From Mycobacterium sp. GA-2829 (GTDB lineage: Bacteria > Actinomycetota > Actinomycetes > Mycobacteriales > Mycobacteriaceae): a DNA stretch of 64,000 nucleotides. The notes beneath the pieces were generated by a model. That model was not told the origin of the DNA. It saw nothing but the letters and a program-made list of their open reading frames with translations, and made no database searches. The stretch lies in contig NZ_LQIT01000033.1 of NCBI RefSeq assembly GCF_001499965.1, forward strand, positions 1 through 64,000, read 5' to 3'. The position numbers and the translations under genes are program-made. The stretch's first letter is position 1; each line of letters starts with the position of its first letter. Below are positions 26,935-34,737 of this stretch, in pieces.

Positions 26935-27761
26935 CCGACGCGACCGACGACCGGATGCGTCCGGTCGGGATCTTCGACTCCGGGGTCGGCGGGCTCACCG
27001 TGGCCCGCGCGATCATCGACCAACTGCCCGACGAGGACATCGTCTACGTCGGCGACACGGGCAACGGACCCTACGGCCCGCTGTCGATCCCGGAGGTGCG
27101 CGCCCACGCACTGGCCATCGGCGACGATCTGGTCGGCCGCGGCGTCAAGGCCCTGGTGATCGCCTGCAACACCGCGTCGGCGGCGTGCCTGCGCGACGCC
27201 CGCGAACGCTACGCCCCGGTGCCCGTGGTGGAGGTCATCCTGCCCGCGGTGCGGCGTGCGGTGGCGGCCACCCGCAACGGCCGCATCGGCGTCATCGGCA
27301 CCGCGGCGACGATCGCGTCGGGCGCCTACCAGGATGCGTTCACCGCCGCCCGCGACACCGAGGTCATCGGGGTGGCCTGCCCCCGGTTCGTGGACTTCGT
27401 CGAACGCGGGGTCACCAGCGGCCGTCAGGTCCTCGGCATGGCCGAGGGCTACCTCGAACCCCTGCAGCGCGCCGACGTCGACACCCTGGTCCTCGGCTGC
27501 ACGCACTATCCGATGCTCTCGGGATTGATCCAGCTCGCGATGGGTGACCACGTCACGCTGGTCTCCAGCGCCGAGGAGACCGCCAAGGATCTGCTGCGGG
27601 TCCTCACCGAACTCGATCTGCTGCGCCCGCATTCGGCCGCCCCGGCCACGCGGGTGTTCGAATCCACCGGCGATCCAACGGCTTTCACCACCCTGGCGGC
27701 ACGGTTCCTCGGGCCGAGCCTGGACGGGGTGCGCCCGGTGCAGCGTCGCATCGATGCGTGA
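26931..27761 (+). CDS. murI: Glutamate racemase
   Basis: MurI makes D-glutamate for peptidoglycan. The 276-aa protein shows the two catalytic cysteines in VIACNTASAAC and LVLGCTHYPML, with IFDSGVGGLTVA near the N-terminus. GTG 26931 is taken because it overlaps the rhomboid stop; an ATG at 26955 would still keep the first motif. Last member of the overlapping mec-cysO-cysM-rhomboid-murI run; matches Rv1338. Confidence 0.95.
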   Translation: MTDATDDRMRPVGIFDSGVGGLTVARAIIDQLPDEDIVYVGDTGNGPYGPLSIPEVRAHALAIGDDLVGRGVKALVIACNTASAACLRDARERYAPVPVVEVILPAVRRAVAATRNGRIGVIGTAATIASGAYQDAFTAARDTEVIGVACPRFVDFVERGVTSGRQVLGMAEGYLEPLQRADVDTLVLGCTHYPMLSGLIQLAMGDHVTLVSSAEETAKDLLRVLTELDLLRPHSAAPATRVFESTGDPTAFTTLAARFLGPSLDGVRPVQRRIDA

Positions 27762-27854
27762 CCCCGCCGTGGGGCGAATGGGCGCCGCAGCAAGGCTGTG
27801 ACAAACCGGCCATGTTTTCGTCAAGGGCGGATTGGGCATGGCAAGCTAGTGGGC

Positions 27855-28622
27855 GTGCGAATCACCGTACTCGGTTGCTCCGGCAGTGTCGTCGGGCCTG
27901 ATTCGCCGGCGTCCGGGTACCTCGTCACCGCTCCCGACACCCCGCCGCTGGTGCTCGATTTCGGCGGCGGTGTCCTCGGCGCCCTGCAGCGCCACGCCGA
28001 TCCCAACGCGGTGCACGTGCTGTTGAGTCACCTCCACGCCGACCACTGCCTCGATCTGCCGGGGCTGTTCGTGTGGCGGCGCTATCACCCGACCCCCGCC
28101 ACCGATCGCGGCGTGGTCTACGGCCCGGCCAACACCTGGTCCCGGTTGGGTGCCGCGTCCTCACCCGAGGGCGGCGAGATCGACGACATCTCCGACATCT
28201 TCGAGGTGTGTAACTGGTCGGACAACCACGCGGTGCAGATCGGTTCGCTGACGGTGCTGCCTCGGCTGGTGTGTCACCCGACGGAGTCCTACGGGATGCG
28301 GCTGACCGATCCCTCCGGTGCGACGTTCGTCTACAGCGGCGACACCGGGTTCTGCGATCCGCTGATCGAACTCGCACGCGGCGCCGACGTCTTCTTGTGC
28401 GAGGCGTCGTGGACGCATTCATCGGACCGCCCGCCCGGGTTGCACCTGTCGGGCACCGAGGCGGGCCGGGCGGCAGCCCAAGCCGGTGTCGGGGAACTGC
28501 TGCTGACCCACATCCCGCCGTGGACGTCGCGTGAGGATGTGATCAGCGAGGCCAAGGCGGAGTTCGACGGCCCGGTGCACGCGGTGGTCGCCAACGAGTC
28601 GTTCGACATCACCAAGCGCTGA
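27855..28622 (+). CDS. Metallo-beta-lactamase-fold cAMP phosphodiesterase (Rv1339 type)
   Basis: The 255-aa protein has the metal-binding motif SHLHADHCLD (H-x-H-x-D-H), a later Asp in YSGDTGFCDP and a terminal His in LLLTHIPPW. Its M. tuberculosis ortholog Rv1339 was reported to break down cAMP, and its expression lowers antibiotic tolerance. Two adenylate cyclases lie in this same window, so the region encodes both making and removal of cAMP. GTG 27855 (VRITVLGCSGS) is chosen on the family start; CAAGCT seven bases upstream is a weak -10 candidate. Confidence 0.9.
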   Translation: MRITVLGCSGSVVGPDSPASGYLVTAPDTPPLVLDFGGGVLGALQRHADPNAVHVLLSHLHADHCLDLPGLFVWRRYHPTPATDRGVVYGPANTWSRLGAASSPEGGEIDDISDIFEVCNWSDNHAVQIGSLTVLPRLVCHPTESYGMRLTDPSGATFVYSGDTGFCDPLIELARGADVFLCEASWTHSSDRPPGLHLSGTEAGRAAAQAGVGELLLTHIPPWTSREDVISEAKAEFDGPVHAVVANESFDITKR

Positions 28623-28635
28623 CGGACCCACCCGA

Positions 28636-28641
28636 TAGGGT
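28636..28641 (+). promoter_or_regulatory. -10 element of a leaderless promoter (rph)
   Basis: TAGGGT is followed by 6 nt and the GTG at 28648. The element lies in the 25-bp gap after the phosphodiesterase gene and would start a separate rph-rdgB transcript. Confidence 0.55.
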
Positions 28642-28647
28642 TGGCGC

Positions 28648-29430
28648 GTGTCCAGACGAGAAGACGGTCGGCTTGACGACGAGTTGCGGCCGGTCCGCAT
28701 CACCCGCGGTTTCACCTCCCATCCCGCCGGTTCGGTGTTGGTCGAGTTCGGGGAGACGCGGGTCATGTGCACGGCCAGCGTCACCGAGGGGGTCCCGCGC
28801 TGGCGTAAGGGTTCGGGGCAGGGCTGGCTCACCGCCGAGTACGCGATGCTGCCCGCGGCCACGCACGACCGCTCCGACCGCGAGTCGGTCAAGGGCCGTG
28901 TCGGTGGGCGCACCCAGGAGATCAGCAGGCTGGTCGGCCGGTCGCTGCGTGCGTGCATCGACCTGAATGCGTTGGGGGAGAACACGATTGCCATCGACTG
29001 CGATGTGCTGCAGGCCGACGGCGGCACCCGCACCGCGGCGATCACCGGCGCGTACGTCGCGCTGGCCGATGCGGTGACCTACCTGTCGGCCGCGGGGAAA
29101 CTGTCCGATCCGCGGCCGCTGTCGTGTGCGATCGCGGCGGTCAGCGTGGGCGTGGTCGACGGCCGGGTCCGGGTCGATCTGCCCTACACCGAGGATTCGC
29201 GCGCCGAGGTGGACATGAACGTCGTGGCCACCGACACCGGCACGCTGGTCGAGATCCAGGGCACCGGCGAGGGGGCGACGTTCCCGCGCTCGACACTCGA
29301 CAAACTCCTCGACCTGGCGATGGCGTCGTGTGAGCAGTTGTTCGTCGTCCAGCGCGAAGCCCTGGAGGCGCCGTATCCGGGGACGTTGCCGGAGCCGACG
29401 TCGCCACCGAAGAAGGCGTTCGGAAGCTGA
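28648..29430 (+). CDS. rph: Ribonuclease PH
   Basis: RNase PH trims tRNA 3' ends by phosphorolysis. The 260-aa protein carries RPVRITRGFTSHPAGSVLVE, GWLTAEYAMLP, the phosphate-site Arg run in RESVKGRVGGRTQEISRLVGR, and CDVLQADGGTRTAAITGAYVA. Start GTG 28648 sits 6 nt after TAGGGT. Its stop TGA (28428+1000, i.e. 29428-29430) overlaps the apparent CTG start of rdgB. Matches Rv1340 (rphA). Confidence 0.95.
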   Translation: MSRREDGRLDDELRPVRITRGFTSHPAGSVLVEFGETRVMCTASVTEGVPRWRKGSGQGWLTAEYAMLPAATHDRSDRESVKGRVGGRTQEISRLVGRSLRACIDLNALGENTIAIDCDVLQADGGTRTAAITGAYVALADAVTYLSAAGKLSDPRPLSCAIAAVSVGVVDGRVRVDLPYTEDSRAEVDMNVVATDTGTLVEIQGTGEGATFPRSTLDKLLDLAMASCEQLFVVQREALEAPYPGTLPEPTSPPKKAFGS

Positions 29431-30029
29431 CCGAGCTACTCGTTGCCAGCCGCAACCGCAAGAAGCTGGCCGAACTGCACCGGGTCCTCGACGCCGCTGG
29501 GGTGTCGGGGCTGACGCTGCTGTCGCTCGACGACGTCGCGCCGTTCGACGAGGCGCCCGAGACGGGGGCGACGTTCGAGGAGAACGCGCTGGCCAAGGCG
29601 CGGGACGCGTCCCGGGCGACCGGTCTGCCTGCCGTCGCCGACGATTCGGGTCTCGAGGTCGACGCGCTCAACGGGATGCCCGGGGTGCTGTCGGCGCGGT
29701 GGTCCGGCGCCCACGGCGACGATCCCGCGAACACCGAACTGGTACTCGCCCAACTGCGCGATGTGCCCGACGAGCGGCGGGGCGCGGCCTTCGTGTCCGC
29801 GTGCGCGCTGGTCGACGGCGACCGGGAGGTCGTGGTGCGGGGCGAGTGGCGGGGCGCGATCGTGCGGGCGCCGCGCGGGGAGGGTGGCTTCGGGTACGAC
29901 CCGGTCTTCCTGCCCGACGGCGGCGACCGCACCGCGGCCGAGTTGACGCCGGCCGAAAAGGACGCCGCCAGCCATCGCGGGCGGGCGCTCGCGCAGCTGG
30001 TCCCGGCGCTGCGTGCGCTCGCCGGCTGA
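29427..30029 (+). CDS. rdgB: XTP/dITP (non-canonical purine NTP) pyrophosphatase, apparent CTG start
   Basis: The enzyme removes ITP and XTP from the nucleotide pool. Family homology starts upstream of the first normal start codon: the frame reads LTELLVASRNRKKLAEL, and SRNRKK is the conserved NTP-binding start of the family. Between an in-frame TGA at 29331 and GTG 29502 there is no ATG, GTG or TTG, so CTG 29427 is the best start; it overlaps the rph stop (CTGA), as GTGA overlaps do elsewhere here, and GAAGAAGG lies 10 nt upstream. Starting at GTG 29502 would give 175 aa and lose the motif. Later motifs ADDSGLEVDAL, SARWSG and GGFGYDPVF are intact. 200 aa; matches Rv1341. Confidence 0.88.
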   Translation: MTELLVASRNRKKLAELHRVLDAAGVSGLTLLSLDDVAPFDEAPETGATFEENALAKARDASRATGLPAVADDSGLEVDALNGMPGVLSARWSGAHGDDPANTELVLAQLRDVPDERRGAAFVSACALVDGDREVVVRGEWRGAIVRAPRGEGGFGYDPVFLPDGGDRTAAELTPAEKDAASHRGRALAQLVPALRALAG

Positions 30030-30064
30030 CGTCACGCCCACGCGAGTTTTAGATAGACAACCTA

Positions 30065-31975
30065 ATGGGTAGCATCCCCGTCGTGGCTCGGCATGGTGGG
30101 GAGACGACGGTGGCGCCTCGGGTGCGTCCGAACGTGCTCATCGCCGTGCTCGCCGCGGCAGGCATCAGCGTGTCGCTGATGCAGACACTGATCATCCCGC
30201 TCATCCCCGAACTGCCGACGCTGCTGCAGACCGGTCCGGCCAACGCGTCGTGGGCGATCACCGCGACACTGCTCACCGCGGCCGTCGCGACCCCGCTGTT
30301 CGGCAGGCTCGGCGACATCTACGGTCCCAAACCGATTCTGATGACCTGCGCGGCGCTGCTGACCGTCGGATCGGTGACCGCCGCGCTGAGCACCTCGCTG
30401 ATCCCGGTCATCGTCGGCCGCGGGTTGCAGGGCTTCGGCATGCCGATCATCCCGCTGGGAATCAGCGTCCTGCGCGCGGCCGTCCCCGCCGACCGGGTCG
30501 GATCCGCGATGGGCATCATGAGCGCGTCACTCGGCGTGGGCGGGGCGCTGGGCCTGCCGCTGTCGGCGGTGATCGCGCAGAACTTCAACTGGCACGTGTT
30601 GTTCTGGTTCGCCGCCGGCCTCGGCGCCGCGGCGTTGCTCGCCTTCGCAGTGCTCGTACCGCCGGTCGGGTCGCGGTCCTCCGAACGGGTCGACCTACTC
30701 GGCGCACTGGGCCTGGCCGGCGGGCTGACCACCCTGCTGCTGGCGATCTCGAAGGGGCAGACGTGGGGCTGGACCAGCGCGACGACGCTCGGCCTGTTCG
30801 CCGCGTCGCCGATCATCTTCGCGGTGTTCGGCTGGTGGCAGCTGCGCACCCCGGCGCCGATCGTCGATCTGCGCACCACGGTCCGGCGGCCGGTGCTGAC
30901 CACCAACCTCGCCTCGGTCGGCGTCGGGTTCGGGTTGTTCGCGCTGTCGCTGGTCGCGCCGCAGGTGCTCGAATTGCCGACCGAGACCGGGTTCGGGCTC
31001 GGGCAGTCGATGCTGCACGCCGGGTTGTGGATGGCGCCAGGCGGCCTGGCGATGATGGTCTCCGCCCCGATCGCCGCCCGCGTCGCCGCGGTGACCGGAC
31101 CCCGCATCACGCTCGTCATGGGATGCGCGATCATCGCGGCCTCCTACGTCGCCGGACTGTGGCTCCTGGACAGCCCCGTCGAGGTGCTGCTCCTCAACGT
31201 GCTGATCAGCGTCGGCGTCGGGTTCGCCTTCGCCTCGCTCCCGGCGCTGATCAACGCGGCGGTCCCGGTGGCCGAGACCGCGGCCGCGAACGGGATCAAC
31301 GCGTTGGCGCGGTCGCTCGGCACGTCGATCTCGAGCGCGGTGATGGGGGCGGTGCTGGCCGCGATGACCACCACGCTCGGCGGCCGGGTGCTGCCGTCGC
31401 TGGAGGGTTTCCACACCGCGCTGATCATCGCGGCGTGCGCCGCGGGTGTCGCCGGGTTGATCGCGTTGGCGATCCCGAAACCCGCGGTGGCCCGTGCGGC
31501 CGAGCCCGAGGCGGAGCCCCCGGTGCGCGACCTCGAGGCCGTGCTGACCCGGCTCGGGCGGCATTCGGCGCTGGGCACCTACGCCGACGGGACGTTCGTA
31601 TCCCGCCGGACCTATGTACTGCTGTCACACCTCGACGAGGTGGGCGCGGCGTCGGTCGAGGAGATCGCCGACGCGCTGGGCGTGGACCCCGGGACCGTGA
31701 GCAGTGAGGCGTTCGTGATGCTGCGCGACGGCCTCGTCGCACCGGTCATCGAGGAGAGCGCACCCGCGTGGTCGGGGCGTACCCCGCGCTTCGCGCTCAC
31801 CGACACCGGCCGGGATCGGTTGTGGCGGCAGCGCTCTCACAAGGTGGCGGGGTTGCGCCGGGCGGTCGGCACGTGGGACGACGCGGAGGTCTCGGCGCTG
31901 GTCGGCTACGTGACGCGGTTGACCGACGACATCGACGAGGCGCACCGCGGCGTCACACGCCGAAGCGCTCCCTGA
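30065..31975 (+). CDS. MFS drug-type transporter fused to a C-terminal winged-helix domain
   Basis: The 636-aa protein has an MFS transporter (about residues 20-480, probably 14 helices, with GRLGDIYGPKPIL after helix 2 and GRGLQGFGMPIIPLG as motif C-like region), then a soluble domain of about 150 aa. That domain resembles a MarR-type winged helix: YVLLSHLDEVGAASVEEIADALGVDPGTVS, then FVMLRDGLVAPV and PRFALTDTGRDRLW as the wing. A membrane pump that carries its own DNA-binding-like domain is unusual. The start is open: ATG 30065, or GTG 30083, which lies 7 nt after TAGCAT (30070-30075). The 3' end overlaps the convergent DUF3817 gene by 23 nt. Confidence 0.82.
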   Translation: MGSIPVVARHGGETTVAPRVRPNVLIAVLAAAGISVSLMQTLIIPLIPELPTLLQTGPANASWAITATLLTAAVATPLFGRLGDIYGPKPILMTCAALLTVGSVTAALSTSLIPVIVGRGLQGFGMPIIPLGISVLRAAVPADRVGSAMGIMSASLGVGGALGLPLSAVIAQNFNWHVLFWFAAGLGAAALLAFAVLVPPVGSRSSERVDLLGALGLAGGLTTLLLAISKGQTWGWTSATTLGLFAASPIIFAVFGWWQLRTPAPIVDLRTTVRRPVLTTNLASVGVGFGLFALSLVAPQVLELPTETGFGLGQSMLHAGLWMAPGGLAMMVSAPIAARVAAVTGPRITLVMGCAIIAASYVAGLWLLDSPVEVLLLNVLISVGVGFAFASLPALINAAVPVAETAAANGINALARSLGTSISSAVMGAVLAAMTTTLGGRVLPSLEGFHTALIIAACAAGVAGLIALAIPKPAVARAAEPEAEPPVRDLEAVLTRLGRHSALGTYADGTFVSRRTYVLLSHLDEVGAASVEEIADALGVDPGTVSSEAFVMLRDGLVAPVIEESAPAWSGRTPRFALTDTGRDRLWRQRSHKVAGLRRAVGTWDDAEVSALVGYVTRLTDDIDEAHRGVTRRSAP

Positions 31976-32312
31976 GGCTCTTGGTCTGGTAGTGCTCGAC
32001 GATGATGCCGAGCAGCGGGATGGTGCCCGCCAGCAGCACCCCGATGGTCTTGCCGATGGGCCAGCGCACCTTGACCGCGAGGTTGGCGGTGAACAACAGG
32101 TAGGCGAAGTACACCCAGCCGTGGATGGGCGCGACGATCCACAGGAACGGCCAGTCCACCTTGACGATGTACTTGAGCACCATCTCGGCGCACAGCACGA
32201 TCAGCCAGATGCCCGTCGCCCAGGCCAGGATGCGGTAGTTGCGGACCGCCTTGGCGATCGTCTCGATCGACACCCCGGCGGGCGCGGTATCGGGCGTCTC
32301 CGGTGCGGTCAT
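31953..32312 (-). CDS. DUF3817 integral membrane protein (Rv1342c type)
   Basis: A 119-aa protein with three predicted helices (ILAWATGIWLIVLCAEMVL, VAPIHGWVYFAYLLFTANL, IGVLLAGTIPLLGIIVEHY) of the DUF3817 family; function unknown. The PIHGWVY motif parallels the GPAHGAVF motif of the paralog at 8465-8848. ATG 32312 overlaps the stop of lprD by 4 nt, so the two are coupled. The C-terminal codons overlap the convergent transporter gene. Confidence 0.85.
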   Translation of the reverse strand: MTAPETPDTAPAGVSIETIAKAVRNYRILAWATGIWLIVLCAEMVLKYIVKVDWPFLWIVAPIHGWVYFAYLLFTANLAVKVRWPIGKTIGVLLAGTIPLLGIIVEHYQTKSLRERFGV

Positions 32313-32680
32313 GGTGTGGTCCTGCCTTCGTTGTCGGCTTCGGCGAGTTCGGCGAGGTAGGCGTTGTACTCGCGCAGCGCGGGGTCGTCGTCGGGGGCGG
32401 GGGAGGTCTGCGTCGTCCGTTCCGGTAGCAGGTCGGCGGGGATCTCGGTGACGGTGGCGCGCGGTTCCGGCGGCGCCTCCTCGTACCGGACGAACTTGTA
32501 GTACGCGTAGACGCAGAAACCCGCGAACATCGGCCACTGCAGCGCGTAGCCGAGGTTCTGGAACGAGCCCGTCGTCGACTCCCAGCGGGTCCACTGCCAC
32601 CACGCCAGCGCCAGGCAGCCGGCTGCGGCCGCCACGACCAGCAGGATCAGCGCTGGTCTCCTACGCCGTGTAGTGGACAC
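32309..32680 (-). CDS. lprD: Small membrane or lipoprotein (LprD type, Rv1343c position)
   Basis: A 123-aa protein with an N-terminal hydrophobic segment ending AAAAGC (Cys22), a weak lipobox, then a second hydrophobic stretch (LQWPMFAGFCVYAYYKFV, about 48-65) and a polar acidic C-terminus. It could be a lipoprotein or simply a two-helix membrane protein. Start GTG 32680. It is conserved upstream of the DUF3817 gene in mycobacteria and this pairing, with overlapping ends, suggests they act together. Role unknown. Confidence 0.78.
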   Translation of the reverse strand: MSTTRRRRPALILLVVAAAAGCLALAWWQWTRWESTTGSFQNLGYALQWPMFAGFCVYAYYKFVRYEEAPPEPRATVTEIPADLLPERTTQTSPAPDDDPALREYNAYLAELAEADNEGRTTP

Positions 32681-32753
32681 GGCTCCACGGTACCGCCTGG
32701 TCCTCGGGTCGACGAACCGCGCGGGAGAGCCGGGACGGTACGATGGCGACGCT

Positions 32754-32837
32754 GCGGGCGTGGCGAAACTGGTATACGCGCGGTCTTTAGGTGTCCGTGC
32801 TCGAAAGAGCGTGGGGGTTCGAGTCCCTCCGTCCGCA
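32754..32837 (+). tRNA. tRNA-Leu, anticodon UAG
   Basis: An 84-nt class II tRNA. Acceptor GCGGGCG pairs with CGTCCGC plus discriminator A; the D stem is GCG/CGC; the anticodon loop TTTAGGT (32786-32792) gives UAG; the long variable arm is GCTC-GAAA-GAGC; the T arm is GGGGG-TTCGAGT-CCCTC. CCA is not encoded. The anticodon stem CGGTC/GTCCG has a U-U mismatch at its fourth pair (32784/32794). It reads CUA and probably other CUN codons. Confidence 0.95.
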
Positions 32838-32842
32838 CTCCT

Positions 32843-32876
32843 GTGTCACCGGCCAGGCACCATGGCCTGGTGACAC
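32843..32876 (+). terminator. Terminator hairpin after tRNA-Leu
   Basis: GTGTCACC (32843-32850) pairs with GGTGACAC (32869-32876); inner bases add GGCCA/TGGCC with one bulged T. It begins 5 bases after the tRNA and is followed by TTCT. Confidence 0.75.
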
Positions 32877-32897
32877 TTCTGCACAGGCTGCATTCCT

Positions 32898-33359
32898 ATG
32901 CGTGACCGCGACGAGACGGGCCGGCCCCGCAACAGCCGCCCCCGCGACGCACTCGGCCGCCCGCTGCCGCCGGGCAGCGAGGGGGTGCCGCGCATCCCCG
33001 ACGATCTGCACCTGCCCCCGGCCGAATCTTTGGTCTACGCGCAGGAACTCGTCGACGACGGCCGCGCCTTCCACGCCCACGAGGTGCTCGAGGCGGCGTG
33101 GAAAGACGGTCCCGACGACGAACGGTCGCTATGGCAGGGCCTCGCGCAGCTGATGGTCGGGATCACCCACATCCAGCGCGGCAACCCCGACGGCGCCCGC
33201 GCGCTGCTGCGCCGCGCGACCGACCGGCTGGCCGACGCCCCGGCGCGCTACAGCGTCGACGTCGCCGGGCTGATCGCCTACGCCGAGACGCTGCAGGCCG
33301 ACCTCGACGCGGCGCGCGACATCCCCACCGACCGGTTGCGCCCCCCGCTCACCCGCTGA
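32898..33359 (+). CDS. DUF309 protein
   Basis: A 153-aa soluble helical protein. The core HAHEVLEAAWK followed by LWQGLAQLMVGITHIQRGN is the DUF309 signature, a two-helix motif with conserved His, Glu and Trp residues; no function is established that I know of. The N-terminal 40 residues are basic and Pro-rich. It stands alone between the tRNA terminator and the LacI-linked cluster. Confidence 0.82.
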   Translation: MRDRDETGRPRNSRPRDALGRPLPPGSEGVPRIPDDLHLPPAESLVYAQELVDDGRAFHAHEVLEAAWKDGPDDERSLWQGLAQLMVGITHIQRGNPDGARALLRRATDRLADAPARYSVDVAGLIAYAETLQADLDAARDIPTDRLRPPLTR

Positions 33360-33370
33360 AACGCCCGCTT

Positions 33371-33386
33371 GCTTACGCGGTTAAGC
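33371..33386. promoter_or_regulatory. Putative LacI-family operator upstream of the MHS transporter
   Basis: GCTTACGCGGTTAAGC is an imperfect 16-bp palindrome 18 nt before the transporter ATG. It matches 14 of 16 bases of the site at 35767-35782. The gene for a LacI-family protein lies directly downstream, so autoregulation of that operon is likely. Confidence 0.65.
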
Positions 33387-33404
33387 GATAAGCTCGCTCT
33401 CGCC

Positions 33405-34733
33405 ATGGAGAGTCAGATATCCGCTCCCGCATCCGCTGCCGCCCCGGCGGCCATCCGCAAGGCCGTCGCCGGCGCGTCGATCGGCAACGCCGTCGAATGG
33501 TTCGACTTCGCCATCTACGGATTCCTCGCGACGTTCATCGCCGCGAAGTTCTTCCCCGCGGGCAACGACACCGCCGCACTGCTCAACACGTTCGCGATCT
33601 TCGCCGCGGCGTTCTTCATGCGGCCCCTCGGCGGCTTCGTGTTCGGCCCCCTCGGCGACCGCATCGGCCGCCAACGCGTGCTCGCCGTGGTGATCCTGCT
33701 GATGTCGGCGGCCACGCTGGGCATCGGCCTGCTGCCGACCTACGCGAGCATCGGCGTCGCCGCACCGCTGCTGCTGTTGTTCCTGCGCTGTCTGCAGGGC
33801 TTCTCCGCGGGCGGCGAATACGGCGGCGGCGCCGTGTATCTCGCCGAATATGCCCGGGACCGCAGCCGCGGTCTGACGGTCACGTTCATCGCCTGGTCCG
33901 GGGTCGTCGGCTTCCTGCTCGGCTCGATCACGGTCACGGTGCTCCAGGCGCTGCTGCCCGCCGCGGCGATGGACAGCTACGGCTGGCGCATCCCGTTCCT
34001 GATCGCCGCACCGCTGGGCCTGGTCGGCCTCTACATCCGGTTACGCCTCGACGACACCCCGCAGTTCGCCGCGCTATCGGAGACCGACCGTGTCGCGGCG
34101 TCGCCGCTGCGCGAGGCGGCCACCACCGCGTGGCGGCCCATCCTGCAGGTGATCGGGCTGTTCATCGTGTTCAACGTCGGCTACTACGTGGTCTTCACGT
34201 TCCTGCCGACCTACTTCATCAAGACGCTGGAGTTCGGCAAGACCGCGTCGTTCGTGTCCATGTCGCTGGCCAGCCTGGTCGCGCTGGTGCTGATCCTGCC
34301 GCTGGCCGCACTCAGCGACCGCATCGGCAGGCGCCCGCTGCTCATCGGCGGCGCGGTGGCGTTCGTGATCCTGGCCTACCCGCTGTTCCTGCTGCTGAAC
34401 TCCGGGTCGCTCGCGGCGGCCATCACCGCGCACTGCGTGCTGGCCGCCATCGAGTCGGTGTACGTCTCGACCGCCGTCACCGCAGGCGTGGAACTGTTCG
34501 CCACCCGGGTGCGCTACAGCGGGTTCTCGATCGGCTACAACGTCTCGGTCGCGGCGTTCGGCGGGACGACGCCCTATGTCGTCACCTGGCTGACCGCCTC
34601 CACGGAGAACAACCTGGCCCCGGCGCTGTACCTCATCGTCGCCGCGGTCGTGTCGTTGGCGACGCTGTTGACGCTGCGGGAGTCCGCCGGTCGGCCGCTG
34701 GCCGCGACCACGGCCGCTGACGTGCGACGATGA
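33405..34733 (+). CDS. MHS-family (metabolite:H+ symporter) MFS transporter
   Basis: A 442-aa, 12-helix permease. NAVEWFDFAIYGFLATFIA, MRPLGGFVFGPLGDRIGRQR and QGFSAGGEYGGGAVYLAEYA are strong marks of the MHS group that takes up organic acids, betaine or proline with protons. ATG 33405 is used, downstream of the operator-like palindrome. It is followed by a LacI-family gene after 4 nt and a P450/kinase pair, so it may import the compound that those enzymes treat. It is a close paralog of the transporter at 39413-40723. Confidence 0.85.
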   Translation: MESQISAPASAAAPAAIRKAVAGASIGNAVEWFDFAIYGFLATFIAAKFFPAGNDTAALLNTFAIFAAAFFMRPLGGFVFGPLGDRIGRQRVLAVVILLMSAATLGIGLLPTYASIGVAAPLLLLFLRCLQGFSAGGEYGGGAVYLAEYARDRSRGLTVTFIAWSGVVGFLLGSITVTVLQALLPAAAMDSYGWRIPFLIAAPLGLVGLYIRLRLDDTPQFAALSETDRVAASPLREAATTAWRPILQVIGLFIVFNVGYYVVFTFLPTYFIKTLEFGKTASFVSMSLASLVALVLILPLAALSDRIGRRPLLIGGAVAFVILAYPLFLLLNSGSLAAAITAHCVLAAIESVYVSTAVTAGVELFATRVRYSGFSIGYNVSVAAFGGTTPYVVTWLTASTENNLAPALYLIVAAVVSLATLLTLRESAGRPLAATTAADVRR

Positions 34734-34737
34734 GCGG

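Noticed and set aside
30050..30066. TTAG-N9-CTAA before the MFS-winged-helix gene as an operator
   Set aside because: Arms of only 4 bp in an AT-richer gap are expected by chance; no second copy was found.
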